From Gordionus sp. m RMFG-2023 (Eukaryota; Nematomorpha; Gordioida; Chordodea; Parachordodidae), in contig NC_088775.1 of the NCBI RefSeq assembly GCF_954871325.1, positions 12,873,561-12,937,560 on the forward strand: a stretch of 64,000 bases of DNA. The letters run 5' to 3'. The notes below the pieces were generated by a model, which was not told where the DNA came from, made no database searches, and was given only the letters and a program-made list of their open reading frames with translations. Shown here piece after piece: positions 26,207-38,222 of the stretch; the stretch's first letter is position 1, and each line of letters starts with the position of its first letter. A program made the position numbers and the translations under genes.

Positions 26207-26420
26207 CTTTGGTATTAACATTTGAGAGAGTAGAATTTGAACGATTCAAAGGTCTTTTCGTGATATTGTTTTGCTGGCGGGAATATACATTTTCATTATT
26301 TCTGAATCTATCCTCGTTAGATAAATTATTTTTCAAAATTCCTAATTGTTCATAATTCAATGATTGAACATGATTAATGGTTTGGTAAGTATTTGAGCAC
26401 AGTGGATTTGAACAGTTATT
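26207..26420 (-). CDS. Host gene upstream exon (start not fixed)
   Basis: The donor AAAG|GTAAAT at 26206 leaves one G, which joins the 17217-17530 exon to make Gly. It encodes polar sequence ending RPLNRSNSTLSNVNTKG. An acceptor-like TTGCTTCTGAAG lies just above 26420. Alternatively the exon extends to an ATG at 26438 (MILLLKNN), which could be the translation start; the frame is open to 26477. I saw no further upstream exon in the window, so the true start may lie here or farther right in sequence I could not recognise. Confidence 0.6.
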
Positions 26421-27816
26421 CTTCAGAAGCAATATCATATTAATTTGTATGTTAGTTAATTGTGTTTTTATTTTCAAAAAATTTAAGTTTTCATAATAAA
26501 TTGAATTTTTTATAATTAATTAGATTTAAAAATAAATTTAAGATTTTTATATCTATATATATAGTTAATTTTTTTTATTCTTTTTTTTCTATAATTACAT
26601 TGTTTTTTTTACATATTTTATTTGCAGAACGTTGACAAAAAAAGGAAAGAAGAAGAAATAATTTTAAAAAAAACTACTTATTCATTTAAAATACATATTG
26701 ACAAAAATTAAAATAAAGTTTTTATTGATAACGAATTATAATAATTGTTATATCATATTTTGTTAGTGTGGCAGATGGCGTGTGTCACAGGCAGACCCCA
26801 TAATTTGAAATAATTAATGTGCATAATTTTTTTTAAAAAACATAATTTTATATGTAAATATCAAAAAAATTCTCTTCGACTTCGACCAATATTATACAAA
26901 TAATAAAAGATGTAGACTTTTGCTATTTGTCGCTTATTTACCTAAACTGCACTTGTTCTTTTTTGGATAAGAAGGAGCAGACATATGTAAAAAAAAATGA
27001 TTACAAAATTTGAATAACTTTATAAAAAAAAACCCAACAATTTTTAGTCTTTAAATTTTTTTTATTAAACAATAAAATTTATTAATGTAAAACTTTAAAC
27101 TATTAAAAAAGTCGCATTCAATAAATTATCAGGTGTATGTAAAAGTATAAGTTTACCTTAGAAAATTTTTTATTAAGCGAGAACAGGTGTGTGTGTCCCT
27201 GTAAAAAAATTATTAAAAAGTTTAAAACGCAAGTTTTTTTTTCCTTTCTTAAAATTAATCGATTATATATTTTATATTTTTTGATCGATCTATTATTTAT
27301 GATAAGGAAAAAATTATGTATAATTTTTAAAAAAAAACTATATAATATAATTATATTCCCGCTAGATGGGGTATGAAAATTAAAAGGCATAACTAAGGAA
27401 AGGGGGGCTTAATATTATCCTTATCGGAATTATTAAGTTTTGGTAAGTATCATTAAATGTTATCCCTCTGCCCCTCCCTACATTCTCGAAAAATGAATGG
27501 TCAATTTTTTTTTAAATGTTGACTAAAGAAAAGCCCTGAAATTCGGCTCAAAACCCCCTGATCGGACTGGGTCCTTATTTATTTTTTTAAAGAACCGGAC
27601 TAAGGCCTAATAAAATTAATATGGGAAAGTCCCTCAAAACGTAGATTACGCCCCCCCCCCCTCTTTTTTATTTCCAAAGTCCGTAACCTCAATTTAATCA
27701 CTGGCCTGTTTAACATCATAGAAATTGAATTATCTTAAGAAAGAAAGGAACAACTAAAAAGAAATCCAGGCTTGTTAGAGGCTTATGCCAAATTTGATTT
27801 ATGATAGCCTGGATGG

Positions 27817-28034
27817 TAGTGTTGTTAAACGGCTCGATTTGAGTCTATTTTTAAAAACGGCTAACTCCCTATTTAATTCGGAAAAAGATTCCCTAAGCAT
27901 CATGATTTTGCAAATAGATGTCTAAACCCTTTCTGCCATCTATGAACAAACCCTTTAGGCTTGCACAATATTTTTCCGGATTAAATATTGAGTTAGCCAT
28001 TTTATAGAAATCTGCTCAAATCGAGCCGATTAAT
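27817..28034. mobile_element. MITE, family F
   Basis: It starts TAGTGTTGTTAAACGGCTCG, continues AAACGGCTAACTCCCTATTT, and ends ATTGAGTTAGCCATTTT then CTGCTCAAATCGAGCCG. The arms are reverse complements. The right terminal TAACAACACTA is lost. Confidence 0.6.
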
Positions 28035-29204
28035 ATATAATAATGAGAGTTATTTTTATGACAGGGTTTAAATAAAAACATTTTGAAAGATAATAAGTTA
28101 CGGTCAAAATTAAAAGGTTTGAGCGATATGGGTTATGGATTAATTTATATTTTAAAAATAAATTTAATAAAATCTATTCCTGCTATAATGTGTGGCGAAA
28201 GCCTGATTTAGGACATTGACATTTGATAAGGATTTAAACTTCCTTTTTTTTTGGTTTCAAATAAAATTAAATTTTGATAAAAATTATAACATTATTTTCT
28301 ATATATAAAGTATTGGTGTAGATAGTAATATCACCAATTTTTGATAAATTAAATATTAAAAAAAAATTAGTTTAAAAATTTTGTCGCGCAAGTCTAATCC
28401 CTATTTTTATTCTATCAAAATCCTTCCGGCAAGATTATCAGAACCCTTTCAGTTTATTTTTTCTTTTACTATCAAATTTTGAATATATTTTTTTTATCTT
28501 CAATCAAAACTATCAATGAAGTCGAAAACTAAAAGGCCCACATTGGGATAAATAATCCATCCCGTCGCTTATTTATTTTTTTTTAAACATTTAGAGACAT
28601 TTGTAAAAATTAAGATATCTTAATCTATATAAATTATAATTTTAAAAATCTTTTTTTCCAAGACCTTAAAATTCACCACATTTTCATATTACTATTATGT
28701 AAAATGATTTTTTTTAAAAAAGGGATGTTTTTTTTGCCATATTGTTGTCAATATCTATGTTCAAAAAAAAATAATTAATAATATTAAATAAACTGTGTTT
28801 ATAGTATTACTAGTGTAGTAGTATAATGTATAGTAAGTATAAACTGAAAGTGATAAATCATTATGTAAATAATTTAGATAGAAAACGAAATCGAATGCAT
28901 ATATAATATATGTATAAATTATACTCTCAAGAGTCAAGCTTTCTGACATGAAATACTTCATCATGACAAAAAAAAATGAATTATTAAAAGACATTCATTA
29001 TATTAATTTCTAATTTTAATAACCTGAACATATTTTTTTATTTTTTAAAGTAATAATCTTTATCATTTTTAAAAAATAGACATACTATTGCCAAACGTCC
29101 AAGCCACGACCATTTCTTTAATTTTTAATCTAACAGTAATAATCTGATTTGTTGTTAAACATTTCCATAATATAACAACTTTCTTAAACTCGCTACAATT
29201 AAAT

Positions 29205-29328
29205 ACCCCGACAAAAGGACACTGGACAAAAATAGCCAAATTTTAGAAGAAAAAAAATTAAATTCTTGCTTTTAATTATATTTTTTGAAAATTGAGGTAT
29301 TTTTGTACAGGGTACTTTTGTTCGGGGT
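29205..29328. repeat. Inverted repeat with ACCCCGACAAAAGGACA arms
   Basis: The left arm ACCCCGACAAAAGGACACTG and the right arm (reverse complement, ACCCCGAACAAAAGTACCCT) match over about 29 bp with a few differences, around an AT-rich centre. It has the form of a small MITE. No target duplication could be read. Confidence 0.55.
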
Positions 29329-31199
29329 CTTTTTGCCCAGAATTTTTATGTGAATGAAAAATAACATAGAAAAAATAATTTATTATTTACGGTATTTTAA
29401 AAATTAAAAATCAATTCGGCGGCCCTTAAAAAAATACACCTCCTCTCCCCTCACAGTTTACTTCAGGCTTTCAAACAAAAAAATCATAATTTGGTAAAAT
29501 ATTATTTATAATTTTGTAATAAATGACTTGAATTAGGCAATATTTAGCATAAATTATGTATTAATTATCAGAGACCTGCAGAGGTTAAAGTCATAAGTCC
29601 GGTGGCGATTTTTAAAATGATATCATTTTTTGGCCCATCCCGGGTCAGATGTGCAGGAGTTTCATATTTGTACTTTGTTTAAAAAAAATTTCAATACTCT
29701 AAAAAGAAATTTTTTGATGGTTCCTATAAATAGTCTCATTTTGGGGGCCGATGCCTCCATTCTAAAATGGTTGACCATCTAAAAATGTACATGTTGATTA
29801 TCAGGGCAGATCTTAAATATCCGAACTCATTTCAAAGATCTAATCGGGAATAAAAATGTATCACAATCTCATTTTTAGAAGCCTGGATTCTTACAATTAA
29901 GTCCTCCAGATGTGTCTGGCCGGTTTACTCAATACTGTTAATTTATAACATTACCATTCACCTCTCGATGTTAATTAAAATGTAACCGCCATCGAAGTAG
30001 TAAGGGAACCTTATAGAACTTTCACCGAATTTTATCATCATTAAATATAATAGTCTCCTATAAACCTTCTTACAGTTGTTAAATTTATTTTAGTTGTATT
30101 GTAAAAATGTATTTATGCAGTACAAAAATGTCCCAGACAAAGATCAAAATAAATTCTGACAGAATCAAAAATAAACTAATCATGCCTGACAATTTTTTTT
30201 TCTTGAATACTCTTATCCGATTAACGAAATTAATAGATTTGGCAAGATGATACATCAATTTATTTATTTGAAGATTGGATATAACCCTACTTGATTATTT
30301 AATCTTACCACTTTTCTAATAATTTTAAACAATTTGCTAAATTGGGGTAATTTAGTTTGGTGTTTTTTGGTCCAAAAAAAGAATGTATTATAATATAAAT
30401 TGTAATCCTTTTATTTTTACCTGAGAATATATTGCAACAGATTTCTATCATCATAAATCTATTTTGAATTTTGAATGTATAATATATAATTTATTTTTTT
30501 TGCGTGCAGAGTTATATAGTAATAAAATTGAAAAGAAATTGCTAAAATGAATATGATTAAAATATTAACATTTGATTAAATTTAAAAACAAAAACTACTG
30601 AAGGATGATCCTATAGATTTTGAATCGAAGAATTATGTATAAAAATTATGTTTATAATATGTATGCGATATTGCATGCTTAGGTAATTTTTAATTTAGTA
30701 TTCAAATATTCTTTTTTTTCTCCTTCTTTCTAATATACAGTTGTGGTTAAGCAAGTTCTGTCTAAACATAAATTTTAAATTAACTTATTCTTATAATAAT
30801 ATATTAAATTTACAATACCCCTCCTTTGTAAAAATGTGGTATATATTATATTATGTGTGTAGTATATTACATAAATCCAACTATATCGGTTATGCATTGT
30901 ATTATATATAATTATGTAGTAGAAGATATTACTTTTAACATTTGGTTATTTTCAATCATTCACACCCCCCCCCCCCCATACATATCAAATCATTATTATT
31001 CATAATTAAAGAAAATACTTCTTCTTTTTTCTGTTAAAATTAAAAATATAATTTTATTAAAAGTGTGAATCTAAATATAATCATTATTTTAAATAAAACT
31101 GAACTCAATTTTGAAATTTTCACAAAGAACTTAAGAATTTGATCAAAATTTGGGATTAAAATTCGCTTTTTTTATCTAAAATTCTTCTGTCATTCATTT

Positions 31200-31484
31200 T
31201 AAGAATACTTAGAGAAGTTATTTTCTATCACGTGGACTATTTTTTCGGGAAACCGATACAGACACTGAGGTCCCTCTGATGACTTATAAATAAAGGTTAA
31301 ATTGAAAAATGGATATTTAAGTAGAGCAAACAGCTAGACAGCCAAGCTGGCCAGGTATATATTCCATTTATGATGCCATGGCGACTCTAATGTTGACTAA
31401 GAGGGTTTTCCCCTTCCCACCTGAGTTAAATATAAATATCGCAACCCTTCCCTTACTGTTAAGAGAGGTCTATTCTTCTTCAAA
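31200..31484 (+). promoter_or_regulatory. GC-richer island, possible promoter or 5' leader
   Basis: This stretch is clearly less AT-rich than its surroundings and contains several CpGs. It ends directly at ATGGCGTCTCCCCGG. It could be the promoter and leader of a plus-strand gene, or simply a worn repeat. No core promoter element was identified with confidence. Confidence 0.25.
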
Positions 31485-31521
31485 ATGGCGTCTCCCCGGC
31501 CTTTGTCGGTTCCAGATGATG
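31485..31521 (+). CDS. Tentative first coding exon of an unseen plus-strand gene
   Basis: An ATG preceded by CAAA opens a short frame reading MASPRPLSVPDD, which runs straight into a donor-like G|GTATAC at 31522. The codons are unusually GC-rich for the window. No downstream exon was recognised before 64 kb, so this is weak evidence. A longer alternative frame (31378-31614) crosses the same bases in another phase and looks less natural. Confidence 0.25.
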
Positions 31522-31925
31522 GTATACAATTACTTTTTTAACTATATACTGCGTACTACATTTCATTATGTCGGTGTCGATATTCTTATTGCTAGAATTT
31601 TTAAATTTGGGTAATAAAATTTATTTAATGCCATTTTTTTTTATAGTTAATAGCAAGGATCTAAACAGTAACGAATTTCGGTTCAGATTCAGATAAAAAT
31701 ACCGGTTCGGTTCATAAAAAATAATAATATCAGTTGGGTTTAAATCTATAAAATCCGGTTCAAATTTTTTCATGTATACATTGTAAAGAAATGAAACATT
31801 TTATTATTCTCAAAAAAATAATATTGTGCCAGTATACAATTAAAATATTTTCAAGCTATTCTGTCAAATTATATTTATAAGGAGGAAGATACATTTTATG
31901 GCTGGAGAACACTTCTGTATGCTTA

Positions 31926-32026
31926 CCCTGCATTCACAATTAGTTCAAGGCGAAGTATACAAAATATTATATAAATAAAATAATTTTTGTATACTTCGCC
32001 GTGAATTCGCGTTAATTTATGTAGGG
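31926..32026. mobile_element. Harbinger-like hairpin MITE, family M copy 2
   Basis: It begins CCCTGCATTCACAATTAG and ends GTTAATTTATGTAGGG, with internal arms GGCGAAGTATACAAAA and TTTTTGTATACTTCGCC. TTA lies on both flanks (31923-31925, 32027-32029). Same family as 14361-14456. Confidence 0.7.
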
Positions 32027-32045
32027 TTACTTCGATATCTATCAC

Positions 32046-32241
32046 TAGTGTTGTTAAACGGCTCGATTTTTAAATACGGCTAACTCAATATTTTATCCAG
32101 AAAATATTACACAAGCCTGAGGATTTTGCTCATGGATGGCACAAAGGTAAAATCTCGAGACTCAGACAATATTTTCCTGTGTAAAATATTGAGTTCTTCG
32201 TTTTTCAAAATCAGCTCAACCCGAACCGTTTAACAACTCTA
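32046..32241. mobile_element. MITE, family F, best-preserved copy
   Basis: Ends TAGTGTTGTTAAACGGCTCG and AACCGTTTAACAACTCTA are inverted. Internal arms GGCTAACTCAATATTTTATC and TAAAATATTGAGTTC are also inverted. The flanks tctatcac and gctagcac match at 6 of 8 positions, consistent with an old hAT 8-bp duplication. The termini resemble those of the transposase-bearing relic at 61305-62350 (YATTGTTGTTAAA type), a possible source of its transposase. Confidence 0.7.
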
Positions 32242-32459
32242 GCTAGCACCATCAAATAGCAATATAATTTAAAAATAATTACTGATGCTTATTCAGTCAT
32301 TATTGATCATCTTTGAAAGAGTTAAACAATCAGAAGGTTCATACCGGTTCACAGGCATTTTTAGGGGTTCGGTTCAGGTATGAGAGACAAATTCTTAACA
32401 GTTCAGGTTCGTTTAGGTTTGGTAGATAATAAAGGTTAATACTTGTTTAACGGTTCGGT

Positions 32460-35400
32460 TAAAATCAATGGTAAAAAAAATATTTCTAAAATCCTCAAAA
32501 TATCAAGCATTTTATATACAATATTTAGATGTGAAGAAACCTTGTCTATATGATGACAAGTTTGTAAAAAATTATCAGGTATAATGATAAAGAAATTTAT
32601 TCGAGAGGAGGAACATAATACATTATCACAAACATGATAAATCTACTAATTTTAAAGGGGCATATTTCCAATGAAATAAAATTGGAAATTTTTTTCAAAA
32701 TATGCCAATTTGAATATTAAACACAAAGTATACCCAATAAAGAGAACATCCTTATAAAAGATAGATATCTGGTTAATGTGAATAGTCCACAGTATGTGAA
32801 GAACATAATAAATAAAAATTAGCAAAGAAATAATGTCTGATTTAAATCATTGCCAGAAAAAATCTAGATACAAAAAAAAATCGGATATAAACATAACAAC
32901 ATTCTTTTAAAAATAAAGGAGAATGTGTGATTCGATAATTGGCAAACTTTAAAATTATATCTTCAACTCCTGTTGTTTAATATTACAGTGAAATTTCCTT
33001 TAATTTTGTGGAATTGTGGAGAAGAATATAATTAAATAAGTTGTATAAAGGAAAATGGACCATTTGTATAAGCCACAAGTGTGGATATTTAAATAGAATA
33101 AGGAAAGAAATATTTGGTGAAAGAGAAAAGGCGTGATTTATCCGCCATATACAAACTCCTTATATAAAAATTTTTAAATGCAATTACAATTTTATTCCCC
33201 AGTTTTACCACCATTAAATGGCCAATTTATGTGTTTGGAGGTTACGTTTTGTTCAAAACAATATATTAGATATTTTAAATAGCCAAACAAACATAGGGGT
33301 CAAGAATCAAGATAATAATAAGTGGTATAGTTATTAAGAAAGTGTTAGAGATATTTTAATTTCGTTTTTAATTTATTGATAATATATATATAATATTAGA
33401 AATCTAATCAAAATATGTGACATTTAAAATTTTTGAAAGGTCCCAACCGAAAAAACCTGACAAAAACCCGATTGCAAAGACCAGATCGAAAACAAATTTT
33501 TAAATCAGGGCGGTCCCGGTTAGTTGGGTGTTCGATCTTTTCGGACCAGGCTGCTGCATTATTCAGAGAGCCCCCTAGACTAAAGGTTCCAATTGTCGCG
33601 TGTTGTAATTTCTGCTTGAAGGGTAATGGTATATAATAAATTCATAAAAAATCATGTGTTCTTAGCCCATAGGAACACCTCAACTATGGCAACCATTTAT
33701 TAGGTTCAAGATTAAGTTTGGGGAAAAAAAGGTGGTCAATTTTTTTTTGCTGAAACAAATTTAATGCATCCATATTAGTATTTATTTTATTTCAAATGGG
33801 GAGAGAGGGGAGGAGATTATGCATCTAATAACAAATCATTACAAAATTTGGCATCCACTTCATGATCCCAGGACTTGTCTGATCCCATAAAAAGATAAAT
33901 ATGAGCCAATAATTTTAAAGTAGTTTGGCAAATTATTTATATTATATAAATAAAAATATTAAAAATCCATACCAATGAGTTTTAACCTTATACATATAGT
34001 AATAATGTTAAAATTCACCATTATTTTTATTCAACCATATCGGTGTTTGAGAGATAACTAAGATTCAAAAATGTTAAGCCAGATTTTTGGTCAAGTTTGG
34101 CCTCTAGCCTGATACCGGTGTGTTCCCAATTCCTATCCTTACAATACATTATTTTTAAATATAAACTATTATAAAACATATCGATTTTGGTAAGTTTTAA
34201 CACATAAATCAAATCCTTTTGGTATTAGGTATGTAAAAAAATAATTTAATTATTAAATTAAAAATTAAAACAACAATTCGTCGGCTGGGTATTATAGGGT
34301 TCTAGTCCACATTTCACGCAAAATACATATTTAAATCAATCCTTTCAGTACTATTTTCTTCCATGTCACTAATAAAAATATTAATTTTGGCAAAATATAC
34401 TAGATCAAAAAAAAATTAATTTAATTATTGAAAAAAAATTATAAAGTATTAAAACCTAGATCAAGCCGATTTAACTAGCCTTAGGATTTAGCTAATCAAA
34501 ACTTTCTATATTAGGGGTCGTAGGGAAATATTATTTGGGCAAAAATATTAATTTATCAGATTTCTAAAAATCGGCTAAAACAAAAGTTTAACAGCGCAAC
34601 CCATCTTAAATAACTTTTTTTAATCAAATAAGTGAGAGGTTCTTAACCAAACAATCCTTAGAAATCTAAGATTTATTTTCTCTATATATTAAAATTCTAA
34701 AACCACTATATATCCATCAGCACTTACACAAATGCCACTTTCTTCTTTAAAAAGAATAAAAAGATATATAGGAAGTGCCTCAAAAAATAAAATGAATGGG
34801 TTAGCTCTTCGACATAAGGGATTTGACACCAAATACTGATAAAATTATTGAAAAATTAGCTCAGCTACAGAGAAGATTACATATTTTTTTTTCCCTAAAT
34901 AAATACCTTGCCAATAATATTAGTATATGCAATATTTCCTAAGAATATTTTTAACATATAAAATTTTTAGTAGAAATGAGGTAATTTTTATTAAATCAAA
35001 TATTCTTATACATTTATTTACATTTTAAATTCTCAAAGAATTCCTATTTTTGTGGCAATTTTTTTCTACACAAATTTGTTTTGTAAAGAGTCCTTATAAA
35101 TTTACAAAATTTTGGATATTCACTGTAGATGACTTCGATTTTTTGGAACATTGTAAAAAAAAATGTCCTCCTCAAAGTTAAATTCCTGGCTTCTCGATTT
35201 TTATAAATAAATTAAAAATATGTAATATATAGATTAAAAGAAAAATATAACTTTAATATATAAATCTAACCTTATGTAGATAATATTGTTTTATACTAAT
35301 AAAATATATGAGATTATCGAAATTAAATGATTATTAATAAACTTAATCACCCTTATAATCATAAATTTAAATTGATTGATACCAAAGTATCCTAATAATG

Positions 35401-35635
35401 TTCGGTGCCGATTGATTATAATCTTTTTAATATACATATTTTAGATTTAAATAAAATTAATAAATTGTGTGATCAAACAATAATTATATCGCGAGAGGAA
35501 GGAAGTCTTTAAAAGAGAAATATATTTTAATTCCCCTCATCATAAAAAAAAGAAAAGAAGAGAAAAAATGTCAAAATGTTGATATTACATTACAAATTCA
35601 AAGATATTTTTTTTTAAAAAAATAAAATAGATTTG
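32460..35635. other. AT-rich spacer, no gene seen
   Basis: A short less-AT-rich block at about 33430-33640 (frame GRSRLVGCSIFSDQAAALFR on the plus strand) ends in an A/T-rich run. I cannot tell whether it is a repeat sub-end or a coding relic. A worn family F-like repeat sits at about 34450-34605. The rest is unstructured. Confidence 0.45.
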
Positions 35636-35850
35636 TTAAAAGGCTCAATTTGAGGATTTTTAAAAACGGTTCACTCAATATATTATCCAGAAAAATATTA
35701 GGGCGATCCTGAAGATTTTGCTCATAGATAGCATTAAGTTTAGACAACTATTAGCGAAATTTTGATGCTTAATGAAATATTTTTCTGGCCAAAATATTGA
35801 GTTAGCCGTTTATAAAAATTGGCTCATATTGAACACTTACAACATTAAAA
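35636..35850. mobile_element. MITE, family F
   Basis: TGTTAAAAGGCTCAATTTGA on the left, with AAACGGTTCACTCAATATAT. The right arm is AATATTGAGTTAGCCGTTTA and then GAACACTTACAACATTA. Inverted arms as in 32046-32241, termini diverged. Confidence 0.55.
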
Positions 35851-36856
35851 AAAGACCTGGAGAAGAAAATTTGAAAGAATTAATAAGGAATAAAAAAAAT
35901 TATGGATAAAATTGTATATAAAAATATGGAGAAATTTTTATACTCATTTGGCCATGAGATGAGTGTTAGATTTACCAGCTCGATAAAATAAATACTTAAG
36001 AAAATTGTTTTTTTTGGTATACACCTCTTTCTACTCAAATCTGTTTCCACATTTGATTATGCAAAGAAGAATTTATTCATTTAAATTGCTGATTTATTAT
36101 AATTCTTATACTTTTAACTGTATTCACTTTAAAAGATTAAAACTTGAGTCAAGTCTTATATATATATTAACATATTATAGACGAATTTATAAATTTCCGT
36201 GATCAGGTGTTGAGTGAGCATAGTAAATTAATTTATTCATTCATTCGCTCACAGTTTCTAAAAGTAGGAACGGAGACAATCAGGGTAGTGCTTAGATCTT
36301 TGGCGTCTAAAAAATACAGGAAACAAATTACATGTTAAAATCTTTATTTGTTAAATATTTGGCGTATTCTGGAAACAATCCAAACCCGGGTGTAGGGGTT
36401 TTTTCTGCGAATTGCAGAAGTTTTTAGACTCTTACATCGGATTGGAAAAATGTTTGTCTATATTGTAAATTAATTTAAAAATTAAATTAATATAAATTAC
36501 TATTAAATCATTATCGCGAAACTTTTCAATTGATACATTATACCTTAAAAATTATCGCAAATTTATTATCGTGGCGCAATACTGAAAAAAAATATATTAG
36601 CACGAATGCAACCGTTAGGTTAAAGTCTATAAACACCTGATGAGGGTATAATTTTTTATCAATTTATGTTCAATTCAAGAATAAATATAAATTGTTTGCT
36701 TAAATTTTAATGGGGTTAGATACGGAGCTAGGGTTCATTATATATTATATTATATATCAGGAACGAATTAATAAGGCGATATCGATACCCCGATATTGTC
36801 GGTTTTCGTGCCTTTATTACAGATACCACAAAAAATTACTGAGACTCAATAATACC
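35851..36856. other. AT-rich spacer, no gene seen
   Basis: No exon or clear repeat. The small frame at 36005-36202 (Tyr/Phe-rich) looks like chance translation of AT DNA. Confidence 0.45.
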
Positions 36857-36864
36857 CACGTTAT

Positions 36865-37113
36865 AGGGGACACCGGGGTAAGGTGATTGACTGGGTATAT
36901 TATGGGTAGAGAGCCTTTATTTATTTTGTAGATGAGGGATTTGCATACATATAAATCTACAATTTGTTCTGTCTTGTTTCGAAATTCTATGGCAAAAATG
37001 TATAATACCAATAGTTTTACCCCGGTCTCCGTACTTTTTTTAAAAAAATCCAAACCTAAACCGATATTGACTACGGGTAAAAAAATTTGTGTGTATTAGC
37101 TTACCCTGGTATA
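36865..37113. mobile_element. 249-bp MITE with AGGGGACACCGGGGTAAG end
   Basis: The left end AGGGGACACCGGGGTAAG and the right end CTTACCCTGGTATA are imperfect inverted repeats. The flanking 8-mer cacgttat is identical on both sides (36857-36864 and 37114-37121). The left end resembles that of element B (GGGGAGACCAGGG) in the nested stack. Non-coding; the minus frame at 36817-37053 crosses the element boundary and is spurious. Confidence 0.7.
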
Positions 37114-37544
37114 CACGTTATGATATCTTAACAAAATAAAAATTTAAAACTTTTACAATGTTTTCCTATATGTGTATATACATAATATATATTTATTACA
37201 ATATTTAATTCTTCTTTTTATCTTAAGACCGATTTTTTTTTAATGATTATACAATTAATACAAAATTTTAATTATTAATAATAAATTCTAAAAAATTAAA
37301 AAGCTTTTATATGTTTTTTATAAAAAAAATAAATAAGGCAATTCAACTTTCCCTTTAATTACGATAACATTTTAATATTATCGTAAATGTATATGTTACA
37401 TAATAAATTACGTATTATTTAGACGTTTAAACTTGCCGATTTTGAGCGCTTTATTTTACGAGCAGCACTCCTAAATTTTGGTTTTTACTAAGTTATCAGT
37501 GGAAAGATCGAATCAATAGGTTTAGCCGAGATTTTGCTAAGAGG

Positions 37545-38222
37545 TGGGGGTTTGTTTATCTCCATAAGTTTCAGAGGTCTTTAGGTCCAATTTTTATTGG
37601 CCTTTGAATATGTTATATTTTTATAAAAATAATTTTGGTTTTAACTAATTTCATATACTATAAAAATGCCATTTTTCTAAAAATTTTCGATTACCAGGCG
37701 CGTATGCAATGTAGGAAGGGGGGGGGGGTAGCTTGCCTCTTCTCGTAAATATCATTTTAAGCTAATAAAAATTTTCCCCCTATACACACCTCCCTCATTA
37801 TAAGGAAGAATTTTAATAAAAAATTGGTAAAAGTTAATATCTTTTTAAAATAAGGACTATAATCAAAAAATTTTTTAAAAAGGTGAAAACCCAAAATTAT
37901 TTTTAAAAATCTAATACCAAAGGCCTAAAGATCTCTAATAGAATTTAGGGGGGGGGGTTATCTAATAGTGCCCCCCCCCCTTCTGACCAACAAAATCATG
38001 GATACGCTATGTCAATTATAGTTGTTATTTTCAAAAATTATTAACTTTTACTTATATTTATCTTTCAAATTCATGTTTATAATAATATGATACATTTTTT
38101 GTAGAGAGTATTATGGGGGTGTGTAATATAAAAAATTATTATTAGCTTAAAAGGATATTTACGAGAATGGACAAATTTTCGAAGAGAGGGGATTCCCCGC
38201 CCTCTTCCTGGCTGAACATATG
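37545..38222. mobile_element. Family I element, reversed, split by a younger family I copy
   Basis: The left part (37545-37695) has CAGAGGTCTTTAGGTCC and AATTTTTATTGGCCTTTGAA, as at 21282-21400. The right part (38012-38222) ends with ATTATTAGCTTAAAAGGATA, a G-rich then C-rich tract, and CTTCCTGGCTGAACATATG. Removing 37696-38011 restores the order seen in other copies. Non-coding. Confidence 0.6.
37696..38011. mobile_element. Family I element, inserted into another family I element
   Basis: Starts CAGGCGCGTATGCAATG and ends ATCATGGATACGCTATG, imperfect inverted ends related to CATAGGCGTATCCAGG of family K. It has a G-tract after the left end and a G-tract plus C-tract before the right end. 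The flanks tcgattac and tcaattat agree at 6 of 8 positions. The interior ends TACCAAAGGCCTAAAGATCT, the block shared by the family. Confidence 0.65.

Larger units (their letters stand above)
26440..31200. other. AT-rich spacer with scattered repeats
   Basis: No coding exon recognised. It contains a family F MITE (27817-28034), an inverted repeat (29205-29328), a lone family D-like end at about 29569 (CAGAGACCTGCA), C-tracts at about 27650 and 30965, and simple AT sequence. Small open frames (27118-27390, 28761-28994) are low-complexity Ile/Tyr/Phe-rich translations of AT DNA. Confidence 0.5.
31660..32460. repeat. GGTTCGGTT-rich repeat split by two MITEs
   Basis: The left part has AACGAATTTCGGTTCAGATT and ACCGGTTCGGTTCAT. 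The right part has ATACCGGTTCACAGGCATTT, GGTTCGGTTCAGGTATGAG and TTAACGGTTCGGTT. These look like the two sub-ends of one GC-subterminal DNA element. It is interrupted by hairpin MITE 31926-32026 and family F MITE 32046-32241. Exact termini not found. Confidence 0.45.

Noticed and set aside
27118-27390. Overlapping minus and plus frames near 27.2 kb
   Set aside because: Both are Ile/Lys/Phe low-complexity; mutual overlap on opposite strands indicates chance.
28761-28994. 77-residue Tyr/Ile-rich minus-strand frame
   Set aside because: Low-complexity product of AT-rich DNA, no splice sites or homology.
31378-31614. 78-residue frame starting MATLMLTKRV
   Set aside because: Second half runs into AT-rich sequence; a shorter frame in another phase ends at a plausible donor, and neither is certain.
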